Source of the DNA: Streptomyces alanosinicus
Lineage (GTDB): Bacteria > Actinomycetota > Actinomycetes > Streptomycetales > Streptomycetaceae
Length of the DNA: 64,000 nt
Reading direction: 5' to 3'
Assembly: GCF_014650595.1 (NCBI RefSeq)
Contig: NZ_BMVG01000013.1
Location: 124,001 to 188,000, forward strand
The position numbers and the translations under genes were made by a program. Shown piece after piece: positions 52,342 through 60,499 of the stretch (position 1 is the stretch's first letter; every line of letters starts with the position of its first letter). The notes under the pieces are model-generated. The model ran no database searches. It saw only the letters and a list, made by a program, of their open reading frames with translations, and had not been told where the DNA came from.

Positions 52342-53423
52342 GCACGGACGCAAAGCCTCTCGACACATCGATCGGTGTGATCTCCGACGACCAGCTCGCC
52401 AGGGTACAGAACGCGTACGGCCTGACGTCACTGCTGGTGCTGCCGTTCTTCTCGCTCAACAAGTCGATCATCGACTTGCGCCGGCGTACGGAGACCGCGC
52501 GCAAGGTGTTTATCGAGTCCGACCAAGGCGTGCTGTTCCTGAAGGAACTCCCCTGGTATTGCTCGTCGGTGGAGTTCGCGGAGTTCCAGACCGAGCTCCT
52601 GTCCCGTCTGCACGACCTGGGCGCCCCAGTGGCCCGTCCGTTGGCGACGACCTCGAGCCGGCGTTTCTTCCATGACCGGCGGACCGGCTCTATCTTTACC
52701 CTCCAACCGTACGTGGCGGGCCGGAGCTGGACCGGCGGCGACGGCGAGGCACAGGCGGCCGGCCGCGCGCTGGCCGGGCTGCATACGCACGCACGGCAGA
52801 CGCGGATGAACGGCCTGCCCGTGATGCGGGACGTGTTCTCCACGGCGGAGAGCCTGGTGGGTCTGCTTGAGGACAGCGCAGAGCATCCCGAGCCGGTACG
52901 CAAGGAGATCGACGACTTCCGCCGTCTCGCGCTGGCCACTGTCGACCGATCCCGGACCGAGGCGTACGCCGCTGGTTACGGAGCTGAGGCGTTGCCGGTC
53001 CATGGTGACTTCAACCCCTTCAACCTGATCTTCGGGGAGATCTCGGGGAGCGTCGAATCGATCGTCGGGATCGTGGACTTCGACAATGCCTGCCTCGACG
53101 ACCGGGCTCACGACCTGGGCGAAGCTCTGGTGCGCTTCGGCTGGGTGAACTACCGCGGTCTCAGCTCGGCTTACGGAGCGGTGCCCGCTGGCTTCGATCA
53201 CGCCGCGGTCGCGGCCGTCCTGGCCGGATACCGAGAAGCGGACAAGGCTGCGGCGACGGCGGCGCGCCCTCTGCTGCCGGCAGTGATGACCGCCGTGGCA
53301 CTGGAGTTGGCCGCCATCGGTCTGCTGTCGGCGTACTACACGCCGAGCGATCTGCCCGCCCTGCGTCGCAACGCGCAGACACTGCCGAAGATGGCCGCGG
53401 AGGCCGTCGCCCTGGCCTGGTAG
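52338..53423 (+). CDS. APH-family kinase
   Basis: A 361-residue aminoglycoside-phosphotransferase/homoserine-kinase-II-like protein. The catalytic loop is LPVHGDFNPFNLIFG (His-Gly-Asp...Asn) and the metal motif is GIVDFDNACLDDRAHD; the N-lobe Lys is in RKVFIESDQGVLFLKEL. Such kinases phosphorylate hydroxyls of small metabolites or drugs. Here it may tailor or inactivate the cluster product. Overlaps the Mrp-like gene (ATGA). Confidence 0.8.
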   Translation: MSTDAKPLDTSIGVISDDQLARVQNAYGLTSLLVLPFFSLNKSIIDLRRRTETARKVFIESDQGVLFLKELPWYCSSVEFAEFQTELLSRLHDLGAPVARPLATTSSRRFFHDRRTGSIFTLQPYVAGRSWTGGDGEAQAAGRALAGLHTHARQTRMNGLPVMRDVFSTAESLVGLLEDSAEHPEPVRKEIDDFRRLALATVDRSRTEAYAAGYGAEALPVHGDFNPFNLIFGEISGSVESIVGIVDFDNACLDDRAHDLGEALVRFGWVNYRGLSSAYGAVPAGFDHAAVAAVLAGYREADKAAATAARPLLPAVMTAVALELAAIGLLSAYYTPSDLPALRRNAQTLPKMAAEAVALAW

Positions 53424-53433
53424 GAGTTCTGAC

Positions 53434-54063
53434 ATGTCGCATCCGCTGCTTCTCTCCATCGAGGGGATCGACGGGTCGGGCAAGACCACTCAGGTGACGC
53501 GGCTCGCTGCAGCGCTGTCGGAGGCCGGCGTCCGCGCCGAGCCGATGGTGGTCGAGGCGTTCGGCGCTCGTACAGTCAACACGCTCTCCGAGCAGCTGAC
53601 CGGGGACCCGTACGCCTATCACCCGACGATCCCCGTTGAGCTGCGCGAGTGGGTCTTTGCCTGCGACGTCGCATACTTCACCAAAACAAGGTTCCCGCCC
53701 CTGCTCGATGCCGGCGTCACCGTCGTGTGGGACCGCGGGCCGCTGTCGTACCACGCCTCCGCCGTCGTGTACGACGGCCTGTCGGAGTGGGTGCGCCGAG
53801 CCCAGTCGCTCTATCCCCGGCCGCACCGCACCTACCTGCTGGACCTTCCCGCCGAGACGGCGGTGCGACGGCTCACGGAACGCGCTGGGAAGCGGCAGCG
53901 GACCGACGAGTCCCTGAACCTGCTCCGTCGGGTTCGGGAGCTGATGCTGGAGATGGCGGAGGACCGGCCGGACGTCGTGGTCCTGGACGCGACGCGCGAC
54001 CCGGACGAGACGACCGACCAGATCCTCCGCCACTGGCTCACCAGTCGGCCGGACACCGACTGA
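53434..54063 (+). CDS. Thymidylate-kinase-like nucleotide kinase
   Basis: A 209-residue P-loop kinase. P-loop SIEGIDGSGKTTQVTRLAAA, the DRx region VVWDRGPLSYHASAVVYDGL, and a Lys/Arg lid ERAGKRQRTDESLN resemble TMK. The housekeeping tmk lies elsewhere in Streptomyces, so this copy is probably pathway-specific and could phosphorylate a nucleotide or phosphorylated intermediate. ATG at 53434 follows TAGGAG seven bases upstream. Last gene of the rightward operon; convergent with the AsnRS-like gene 3 bases away. Confidence 0.8.
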   Translation: MSHPLLLSIEGIDGSGKTTQVTRLAAALSEAGVRAEPMVVEAFGARTVNTLSEQLTGDPYAYHPTIPVELREWVFACDVAYFTKTRFPPLLDAGVTVVWDRGPLSYHASAVVYDGLSEWVRRAQSLYPRPHRTYLLDLPAETAVRRLTERAGKRQRTDESLNLLRRVRELMLEMAEDRPDVVVLDATRDPDETTDQILRHWLTSRPDTD

Positions 54064-54066
54064 GGA

Positions 54067-55134
54067 TCAGACCCAGGAGGGTGTGCCCGCGATGCGCGGC
54101 ATCACGTGGAGGTCCCGGATGTCGTCGTGCTTCAGGACCCAGAGCAGGAACCGCTCGAGACCGAGGCCGAACCCCGCCGTCTCCAGAGGGTAGTTGTCCT
54201 TCATCCGGACGTACCAGGCGTAGTCGGACTCCGCAACGAGGTGATCGGCGAGCGCCCTGCGGGTCTCCTCGCCGGTGATGTGCCGTGCGCCGCAGCCGGC
54301 CACCTCGCCGATGCCGAGGAGCAGGTCGGCGCTGTGCGCCCTGCCCCGCTCGTCGACCCGCTGGTAGAACGGCACCGTGCGGGACGGCGGGAAAGTCAGC
54401 CACACGGCACCACCGAAGCGCTCGATGAGGGCCTGCTCGCCGCGCCGGGTGATCGCCGGGGCGCCAGGCGCCTTCAGCGTGAAGCAGTCCGAGCCGAGGA
54501 TGTCCTCCGCCTCGTCATAACTGATGCGCGGGAACTCCTCTCGCTTGAGGAGATCTTCGAGGTGGACGGTGGTGCCGACGCAGCGCTCCAGCTGGGTTCC
54601 GACCGTTCCGTCGAGCAGGCCCTCGGTGAGAGCCCGCATGTACGCCTCGACCAGGCTCATCACCTCCTCCAGCCCGCCGAGGATCTCCGCCTCGGAATGG
54701 AAGAACTGGTTGAGGTGCGTCTTGTCTGCCGCCTCCCCGCGGAAGGTCGGCATGACGTAGTACGCGCCGTCGAGGCCGTGCCGCAGCATGAACTCCAGCT
54801 GGAACTGCATCGAGTCGGCGAGGTAGGTGCGGTCGCCCAGGAGGTCGATCTGTACCGGCAGGCTGTCGCTGCCGAGCCCCATCGGACTTGACACGGAGCT
54901 GACGGTGATCGGCATGAGCACCGGGGACATGTTGCGCGCCTGGTAGAACGCGTTGGTGGTGGCCAGGACAGCGGCGTTGGCAGCGGTCAGGGTCCGGTAC
55001 CACGGGTGTTCGACGGCGGCAATGAGGTGGGCTTCCGGATCGGCCCAGACACCGGGCGGCCTGGTCCGCTGCTCGGACGACTGCACCGCGTCATCGACGG
55101 GCGAGGCGTCGAGCAGGCCACTTCCTTGACTCAC
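54067..55134 (-). CDS. AsnRS-derived class II ligase lacking an anticodon domain
   Basis: A 355-residue class II aminoacyl-tRNA-synthetase-like protein. Motif 2 is PTFRGEAADKTHLNQFFHSE and motif 3 GFGLGLERFLLWVL. The N-terminal OB-fold that reads the anticodon in AspRS/AsnRS is absent. This matches the archaeal AsnA/AS-AR type, which makes asparagine from an aspartyl adenylate without tRNA. It may form an amide on an Asp/Asn-like carboxylate in the pathway. GTG at 55134 follows GAGGAGA eight bases upstream. Confidence 0.82.
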   Translation of the reverse strand: MSQGSGLLDASPVDDAVQSSEQRTRPPGVWADPEAHLIAAVEHPWYRTLTAANAAVLATTNAFYQARNMSPVLMPITVSSVSSPMGLGSDSLPVQIDLLGDRTYLADSMQFQLEFMLRHGLDGAYYVMPTFRGEAADKTHLNQFFHSEAEILGGLEEVMSLVEAYMRALTEGLLDGTVGTQLERCVGTTVHLEDLLKREEFPRISYDEAEDILGSDCFTLKAPGAPAITRRGEQALIERFGGAVWLTFPPSRTVPFYQRVDERGRAHSADLLLGIGEVAGCGARHITGEETRRALADHLVAESDYAWYVRMKDNYPLETAGFGLGLERFLLWVLKHDDIRDLHVMPRIAGTPSWV

Positions 55135-55237
55135 GCGTTTTCTCCTCGTTGTGCTTGATTCTTCAATAGGCCTCACCCGAACCGCTGGTGAGGAGGGGCG
55201 CTCACCGTCCCCGGCGCCATGAGCGGTGCTGCTCGTC

Positions 55238-55771
55238 TCAGCGGCGCCCTTCCTCGGGCATCGACGCCCGTGACGGGAAGCCGTCCGGGTTGACGTATCG
55301 CACCCGTCGCGGCCACAGGGCGCCGCCATCGATACTCGCCATGACGAAGCCGACGGTGGTCAGCAGCAGCATGACTTCGCGTACGAGCGTCGCGTCGACG
55401 TGCCGGTACACGGCCCAGCTCACCGCATAGAGAACCGTTTCTGCTAGAAACAGGGTGAGTTGATGCCATGACATCCAGGTCTTCAGAGCCTGGAAGCGAC
55501 CACCATCGACCCTGAACATCTGCGAACAGCGGTTGCGCAACGCCGACTTGTGCCGAGCCGCAAGGCCCTCGGGCTGCCCGGCGGGCGTGAGCTCCAGGTA
55601 CTTGAGGATTCGTCTCCGCAGCCGGCAGAAGGCGTTGATGACGGACTTGCGCCGGACCGCGTGGACCGACTCCTTGAGGTCGGCCATGCCGCTCTCCCCG
55701 CAGGGGGGGTAGTCGCGCATGATGCCGGCGAGGGCGTGCATGGAAGGCACGAGGAGCGTCTGTTCGGTCAC
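55238..55771 (-). CDS. Two-helix membrane protein, short paralogue of the 58538 gene
   Basis: A 177-residue protein. The N-terminus (MHALAGIMRDYPPCGESGMA), the basic DLKESVHAVRRKSVINAFC segment and the C-terminus (GGALWPRRVRYVNPDGF) are near copies of the protein encoded at 58538-59218. About 50 residues in the middle are missing. Two membrane helices lie near residues 105-150. GTG at 55771 has GGAGGGG upstream. Part of a partial duplication of the conjugation module; it may or may not be functional. Function unknown. Confidence 0.6.
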   Translation of the reverse strand: MTEQTLLVPSMHALAGIMRDYPPCGESGMADLKESVHAVRRKSVINAFCRLRRRILKYLELTPAGQPEGLAARHKSALRNRCSQMFRVDGGRFQALKTWMSWHQLTLFLAETVLYAVSWAVYRHVDATLVREVMLLLTTVGFVMASIDGGALWPRRVRYVNPDGFPSRASMPEEGRR

Positions 55772-55839
55772 GGAGCCCCTCCCCCCAGTCTTGCCGTCTC
55801 GGCGCCTGGCAACGTCGCGGACAGCCAAGCCAATTGGCA

Positions 55840-55870
55840 GTATAGACACTCAATCGTAGGGTATAGACAC
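55840..55870. repeat. Paired GTATAGACAC boxes, 21 bp apart (copy 1)
   Basis: GTATAGACAC at 55840-55849 and 55861-55870, in the gap between the membrane-protein paralogue and a broken NlpC/P60 start. The same pair with the same spacing is at 59269 and 59290. Two helical turns of spacing fits a regulator dimer site. Confidence 0.8.
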
Positions 55871-55914
55871 TTCAGCTTCCCATGCGGGTGCTACCAACGG
55901 GGGCACACCGAGCA

Positions 55915-55960
55915 ACGGCAAGAGATTCCTGATAGCCATCCTTGCCGTCTGCTCTCGTGA
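55915..55960 (+). pseudogene. Truncated 5' end of an NlpC/P60-type gene
   Basis: The segment encodes only FLIAILAVC-type signal codons matching the first 15 codons of the gene at 59342, then diverges. The GTG start is also lost. It is the decayed end of the duplicated module. Confidence 0.6.
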
Positions 55961-56459
55961 CCGGGGGGTGCCAGTGGCAGCGACGGCAACCGCCACATGA
56001 CCGCGGTGCAGCGCCACCTCATGACGGTGCTTCCAGTGGCCGTTCTGGAAGCCATTCGGGAGCCGACACATTCCCGAACCCCCTCCCACGCCACGCGAGA
56101 CCGACCAAGACCATGCTCCTGACCAGTACAAACGCGATCCGCACTGCCGAGATCAGCAACCGAACCCCATCCGGGACGAAGAGGTTGCGCACGCCCGGAG
56201 GACCGCCGGCTGGAAGCCGCGCGGCGCATGGGCCAGCAGGTCATCACGGAGCTTCAGACGCTCTGACCGCGCGCGGTCTCGGAGGGGACTCCAGTACTCC
56301 TGGACGGCCCGCTCCTCGCGGGAGGTGATAGGCGGCTCCGAGTCCGAGATTTTCGGCCGCCTGCTCCACAGCAGTCTGTAGGCGTACGGGATCCAGGGAG
56401 TGCGCCACCGGCTCGCCCGGCGGAGGGCAGTCGTCACTGCGCTCCAAGTAGACGCGCAG
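55961..56459. other. Region without a supported gene
   Basis: About 500 bases of decayed sequence on both strands, between the truncated NlpC/P60 start and the TPR pseudogene. The missing NTPase part of the latter would be expected here but is not seen. Confidence 0.5.
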
Positions 56460-57724
56460 ATGCGTACTACGCCGCGGCACACCCGGTTCAGCACTACCTG
56501 GCAGCTGTCCCTGGACGTTCTGGCCCGGCAGGACGTGCCGGAAGCCCTCACGCTGCTACGACTGCTCGCCTGCTTCGCGCCCATGCCGGCGCCTCTTCCG
56601 CTGGCCCTGCTCGCTCCGGCCGCTCTGGACGCCACGTCCCTGCCGCGTCTCGATCCCTCACTCACCCGCGACAGGGCGGACGCCGCCCTCCAAGGCCTGA
56701 TCTCCACCTCTCTGGTCAGCCTCATCGACGTACCGGGTGACCGGGGGCAGCGCCCGGTCCTGAGCCTGCAGACCCACGGACTGCTCCTGGACACGGTCGC
56801 GGGACAGATACCTGACAGCGCCCTCGGAGATCTCCTGCTCTCCGCAACCGCCCTGCTCGGCGGGGCAATCACCGACAGGCCGAGCAGCCAGGACCTGCGC
56901 CTGATCGCGCCGCACGCACTCGCCGTACTGCGTCGGGCCCGCGCCGATGCCGCCGGCCCGCACGCCGCGCGGGAGGCCCTGGGGCTCGTTCGCCGCCTGC
57001 GCGGGCTGCACCACGACCGCGGGGAAATCACCGCGACTCTCGAACTGGCCACGCACGCGGCAGCATTTTCCGGGGCGGTGTTCGGGGCCGACAGCGCCGA
57101 AGCCGCGGATGATTCCTACCAGTTGGGCCGGGCACACACCGGCGCCGGACGCTTCGCCGAGGCCGAAACGCTGCTCCGTGGCGTCCTCGCCGCCCGTGAA
57201 CGCGAACTGGGCCCGGACGACGCACGCACCCTGGACAGCGCGCACGCACTGGGCATCGCCCTGTACGGACTCGGGCGGTGGGCGGAGGACGAACAACTGC
57301 TGCGCCGTGCCCTGGCTGGACGCGAGCGCCTGCTGGGCCCCGACCATCCCGACACCCTCGACGTGTGTGCCGGCCTCGCCGACGCCCTCGGCGAGCAGGG
57401 CCGCTGGGAAGAGGCGGAACACCTCGCCCACTCCACCCTGGAACGTTCCGCGGCCCTGCTTGGTGAGGATCCGCCCGCACCGTGGTGAACCGCCTCACCC
57501 ACGCCTGGGCCGTGGCGGGGCGCAAGGCGTGGGACCGGGCCGAACCACTGGCCCGCCGCACCGTCCAGGACGCCGAGCAGATCTTCGGTGACCGTCATCC
57601 CCGCACCCTCGGAACCGATCACCCCCGCACGGAACGCTGCCGTACCATCCTGAGCGCCGTGCGAGCGGCCCTTGCCGCTCACCCTTCACCCGATTCACCC
57701 GACACTTCGGAGAACGCACAGTGA
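56460..57724 (+). pseudogene. Broken NB-ARC/TPR-type protein, C-terminal part
   Basis: The frame to 57488 holds winged-helix-like and TPR segments of STAND/NB-ARC regulators (FSTTWQLSLDVLARQDVPEA; EAETLLRGVLAARERELGPD). A frameshift near 57480 switches to another frame that continues the repeat (AEPLARRTVQDAEQIFGDRH) to the stop at 57724. The N-terminal ATPase domain is missing. The gene is therefore a remnant. Its stop overlaps the DUF397 start. Confidence 0.65.
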
Positions 57725-57963
57725 CGTCCGTCATAGCCACACCCCCCGAGCACTCCGTCTATCGCTGGCACAGGAGTTCTCACAGCGGCGAAACCAACAG
57801 CTGCCTGGAATTGCGTACTCCCCCCCGGCGTGGGATGACGCGCATCCGTGATTCGAAGGATCTGTTTCAGCCGCCTCTGATCTGCTCGACAGCGGCATGG
57901 ACGACGTTCGTCACGTCGCTCCGTGACGGGGAGTTCAGCGCGGCTTCACGGCCGGGCCGCTGA
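57721..57963 (+). CDS. DUF397 protein
   Basis: An 80-residue protein. WHRSSHSGETNSCLELRTPP and RIRDSKDLFQPPLICSTAAW match the DUF397 pattern (W-x-S-S...C-x-E...RDSK...W-x-x-F). DUF397 proteins usually sit beside XRE regulators and can act as toxin or modulator partners. Here the upstream gene is instead a TPR pseudogene, linked by a GTGA overlap. GTG start at 57721. Confidence 0.75.
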   Translation: MTSVIATPPEHSVYRWHRSSHSGETNSCLELRTPPRRGMTRIRDSKDLFQPPLICSTAAWTTFVTSLRDGEFSAASRPGR

Positions 57964-58018
57964 CAGGACCAGGAACTGCTCGTGTACGAAGTGTCAGCCG
58001 GGCCGTCAGGAGCCGCAC

Positions 58019-58531
58019 GTGAAGTCTGTGATCATCCGTCCCTTTGAAGACACCGATCTGGCCGGCGCCTCGGCCGCGTTGACCGAGGTGCACGGCACTG
58101 ACGGGTATCCGGTCGAAGGGGTGGATCACCCTGAGGCCTGGTTGCGCCCCGTGGACGTGGCCGCCGCGTGGGTGGGAGAACGCGACGTCGCTGTCGTCGG
58201 GCATGTGGCCGTGATGCGCTCTCGTGGGGAGGACGCGGTCACTCTCTGGATGCGGCAGAGCGGCGACGGGGAAGACCGAATCGGTGTTCTGGCGCGGTTG
58301 TTCGTCGTCAGGGAAGCCCGGAGGCAAGCCGTCGGTGAGCGCCTTGTGCGAGCCGCCATGCGGTACGGGCGCGAGCACGGGCTTCGTCTGGTCCTGGATG
58401 TGATGACCAAGGACAGCGCCGCGATACGGCTGTACGAGCGTCTTGGCTGGCGCGAGATCGGCCGGGCGCCGCATCGCTACGGAGCCGGCCGGAGCATCGA
58501 GGCGGTCTGTTACGTCGCTCCCGAGGCCTGA
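58019..58531 (+). CDS. GNAT family N-acetyltransferase
   Basis: A 170-residue GNAT protein. LARLFVVREARRQAVGERLV is the acetyl-CoA pyrophosphate-binding motif A and MTKDSAAIRLYERLGWREIG the motif B. Substrate unknown. GTG at 58019 follows AGGAG six bases upstream. It lies convergent to the membrane-protein gene of the conjugation module. Confidence 0.85.
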   Translation: MKSVIIRPFEDTDLAGASAALTEVHGTDGYPVEGVDHPEAWLRPVDVAAAWVGERDVAVVGHVAVMRSRGEDAVTLWMRQSGDGEDRIGVLARLFVVREARRQAVGERLVRAAMRYGREHGLRLVLDVMTKDSAAIRLYERLGWREIGRAPHRYGAGRSIEAVCYVAPEA

Positions 58532-58537
58532 GCCGCC

Positions 58538-59218
58538 TCAGCGCCGTTCGTCCTTCGGCTTGCGCGGGGTCGGCAGGAAGGCGTCCGGATTGACGTACCG
58601 GACCCGGCGCAGCCACAGTGCGCCGCCGCCCACCATCGCCATGAGGAAGCCGACGAGAGCGAGAAGGAGCAGCAGGCCGTGCAGGAAGCCGGCGTCGACG
58701 TGCTGGGAGACGGTCCAACTGGCCGTGGACAGAACGACGCCCGCGCCGAACAGGGCCAGTGAGGGCCAGGACATCCACGCCCGCAGCGCCTCCACGGGAT
58801 CGCCCTCGATCCACAGCAGTTGCGAACGACGCTGCTTCACCGCGGACTTGACGGAGGCGACGGCGCCTGCCGATTCGCCGTCCGGGTCCAGGTCCAGGAA
58901 CTCCCAGAGGTCGGCCAGAGCTTCGTAGGCCTGCTGGTCGTCGTAGTAGACCGCCTCGACGGGTGTTCCCTCGCCGAGTGCCGTCTCCTCGTCGGCGCGG
59001 CGCTGGAACTCCTTGTTGATCACCTCGGTGGGAACGGGCGCCTCACCCAGCAGGATCTGCCGCACATGCTGGCAGAACGCATTGATGACCGGCTTGCGCC
59101 GGACCGCGTGCACCGCCTCTTTGAGGTCTTCCATGCCGGCCTCGCCGTACGAGAGGTAATCCCGCATCACGACGGCCAGCGCATGGGTGGAGGGAGCCGG
59201 AGGCGGCTGCTCGGTCAC
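58538..59218 (-). CDS. Two-helix membrane protein of the conjugation module
   Basis: A 226-residue protein I do not recognise by name. Soluble acidic N-terminal part (about 1-145, helical), then two membrane helices (LALFGAGVVLSTASW; GFLHGLLLLLALVGFLMAMVG) and a basic tail RRVRYVNPDAF. It is divergent from the NlpC/P60 gene, with paired GTATAGACAC boxes between. A shorter paralogue lies at 55238. The location suggests a role in the transfer apparatus or its control. Confidence 0.65.
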   Translation of the reverse strand: MTEQPPPAPSTHALAVVMRDYLSYGEAGMEDLKEAVHAVRRKPVINAFCQHVRQILLGEAPVPTEVINKEFQRRADEETALGEGTPVEAVYYDDQQAYEALADLWEFLDLDPDGESAGAVASVKSAVKQRRSQLLWIEGDPVEALRAWMSWPSLALFGAGVVLSTASWTVSQHVDAGFLHGLLLLLALVGFLMAMVGGGALWLRRVRYVNPDAFLPTPRKPKDERR

Positions 59219-59268
59219 GGGTCGGTCCCTTCCCTGTCAGTACCGTCGGAGGCTCAACACGATTGGCA

Positions 59269-59299
59269 GTATAGACACTTACTCATAAGGTATAGACAC
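59269..59299. repeat. Paired GTATAGACAC boxes, 21 bp apart (copy 2)
   Basis: GTATAGACAC at 59269-59278 and 59290-59299, between divergent genes. Identical in sequence and spacing to the pair at 55840. A one-base variant, GTACAGACAC, is at 63145. Confidence 0.85.
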
Positions 59300-59341
59300 A
59301 CGAGTGGCGAGGGTGCTGAGACACGGGGGGCGCACCGAGCA

Positions 59342-60499
59342 GTGGACAAGAAAAGTTTGATAGCCATCCTCGCGGTCTGTGCGTTCCTCTTCAGCGGTTG
59401 CGGGGCCATGTTCATCGCAGGGGGCGCGGTCGTGGGAGCCGCCAACATCCTTACCTCCATCACCGGAAGCGATGACGATGGCGGGGGTGGCGGCGGCGGC
59501 GCGCCCGGCGGCACCGTCTGCGATCCCGGTGGCGGGAAGCTGACGGGCGAGGTCCCCGGACAGGGCACTTACACGGTGACGGACGAACAGATGGGCAACG
59601 CCGCGATCATCGTCCACGTCGGCGAGAAGACCAAGGTGCCCGACGACGGCCTCGTCATCGCCATCATGACGGCCCTTCAGGAAAGCAGTCTGCGCAACAT
59701 CCACTACGGTGACCGGGACAGCCTCGGGCTCTTCCAGCAGCGCCCCTCGGCCGGGTGGGGCAGCCCAGCGGAGATCATGGACCCCAACTACTCCTCCATG
59801 GCGTTCTACGGCGGCCCCAACCACCCGAGCCCGCCCAACCCTCGCGGTCTGCTCGGCGTGAACAACTGGCAGCAGATGGACAAGGGGGCGGCCGCCCAGG
59901 CCGTCCAGGGCTCGGCCTTCCCGGACGCCTACAAGAAGTGGGAGGGTCTGGCGGGGCAGATAGTCGGCCGCGCCAAGAACATCCAGTGCAAGGACATCGG
60001 TCTCAGCGGGGATGTCGGCAAGGTCATCGCGGCGGCCAAGGCCCAGCTCGGTGTGGACTACTGCTGGGGCGGCGGCGATGCCGACGGACCGACCTACACC
60101 TCGGACTGCCCGTCGGGCGTCTCCAAGGGCTTCGACTGCTCCGGGCTGACCCTCTACGCGTACGCGAAGGTCGGGATCACCCTGGGCCACTACACCGACG
60201 ACCAGTGGATCGCTGGCAGCAGGGTGGCGAGCTACAGCGCCCTCAAACCGGGGGACCTGATGTTCTGGTCCAGCGACGGCACCAGGGGCGGCATCCACCA
60301 CGTCAGTATGTATCTCGGTAATGACGAGATGATCCATGCACCGCACACCGGAGCGAAGGTGGAGATCGTGCAGCACGTCAGCACCAACAAGTACTGGATG
60401 GACCAGTGGATCGGCGGCACCCGGCTGCTGAAGGACTCTGGCAACAGCGCGTCTCCGACTCCCAGCCAGTCCTCCGCCGCCACGGGGGGAGACGAGTGA
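59342..60499 (+). CDS. NlpC/P60 endopeptidase with lysozyme-like domain, conjugative
   Basis: A 385-residue exported protein. The N-terminal hydrophobic segment (LIAILAVCAFLFSGCGAMFI) includes a possible lipobox. Residues about 85-200 resemble a lytic-transglycosylase-like domain (IAIMTALQESSLRNIHYGDR). The C-terminal NlpC/P60 domain has Cys in GFDCSGLTLYAY, His in GIHHVSMYLG and a third His in MIHAPHTGAKVE. Such bifunctional wall hydrolases open peptidoglycan for T4SS-type conjugation in actinobacterial ICEs. Its stop overlaps the next gene start (GTGA). Confidence 0.85.
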   Translation: MDKKSLIAILAVCAFLFSGCGAMFIAGGAVVGAANILTSITGSDDDGGGGGGGAPGGTVCDPGGGKLTGEVPGQGTYTVTDEQMGNAAIIVHVGEKTKVPDDGLVIAIMTALQESSLRNIHYGDRDSLGLFQQRPSAGWGSPAEIMDPNYSSMAFYGGPNHPSPPNPRGLLGVNNWQQMDKGAAAQAVQGSAFPDAYKKWEGLAGQIVGRAKNIQCKDIGLSGDVGKVIAAAKAQLGVDYCWGGGDADGPTYTSDCPSGVSKGFDCSGLTLYAYAKVGITLGHYTDDQWIAGSRVASYSALKPGDLMFWSSDGTRGGIHHVSMYLGNDEMIHAPHTGAKVEIVQHVSTNKYWMDQWIGGTRLLKDSGNSASPTPSQSSAATGGDE

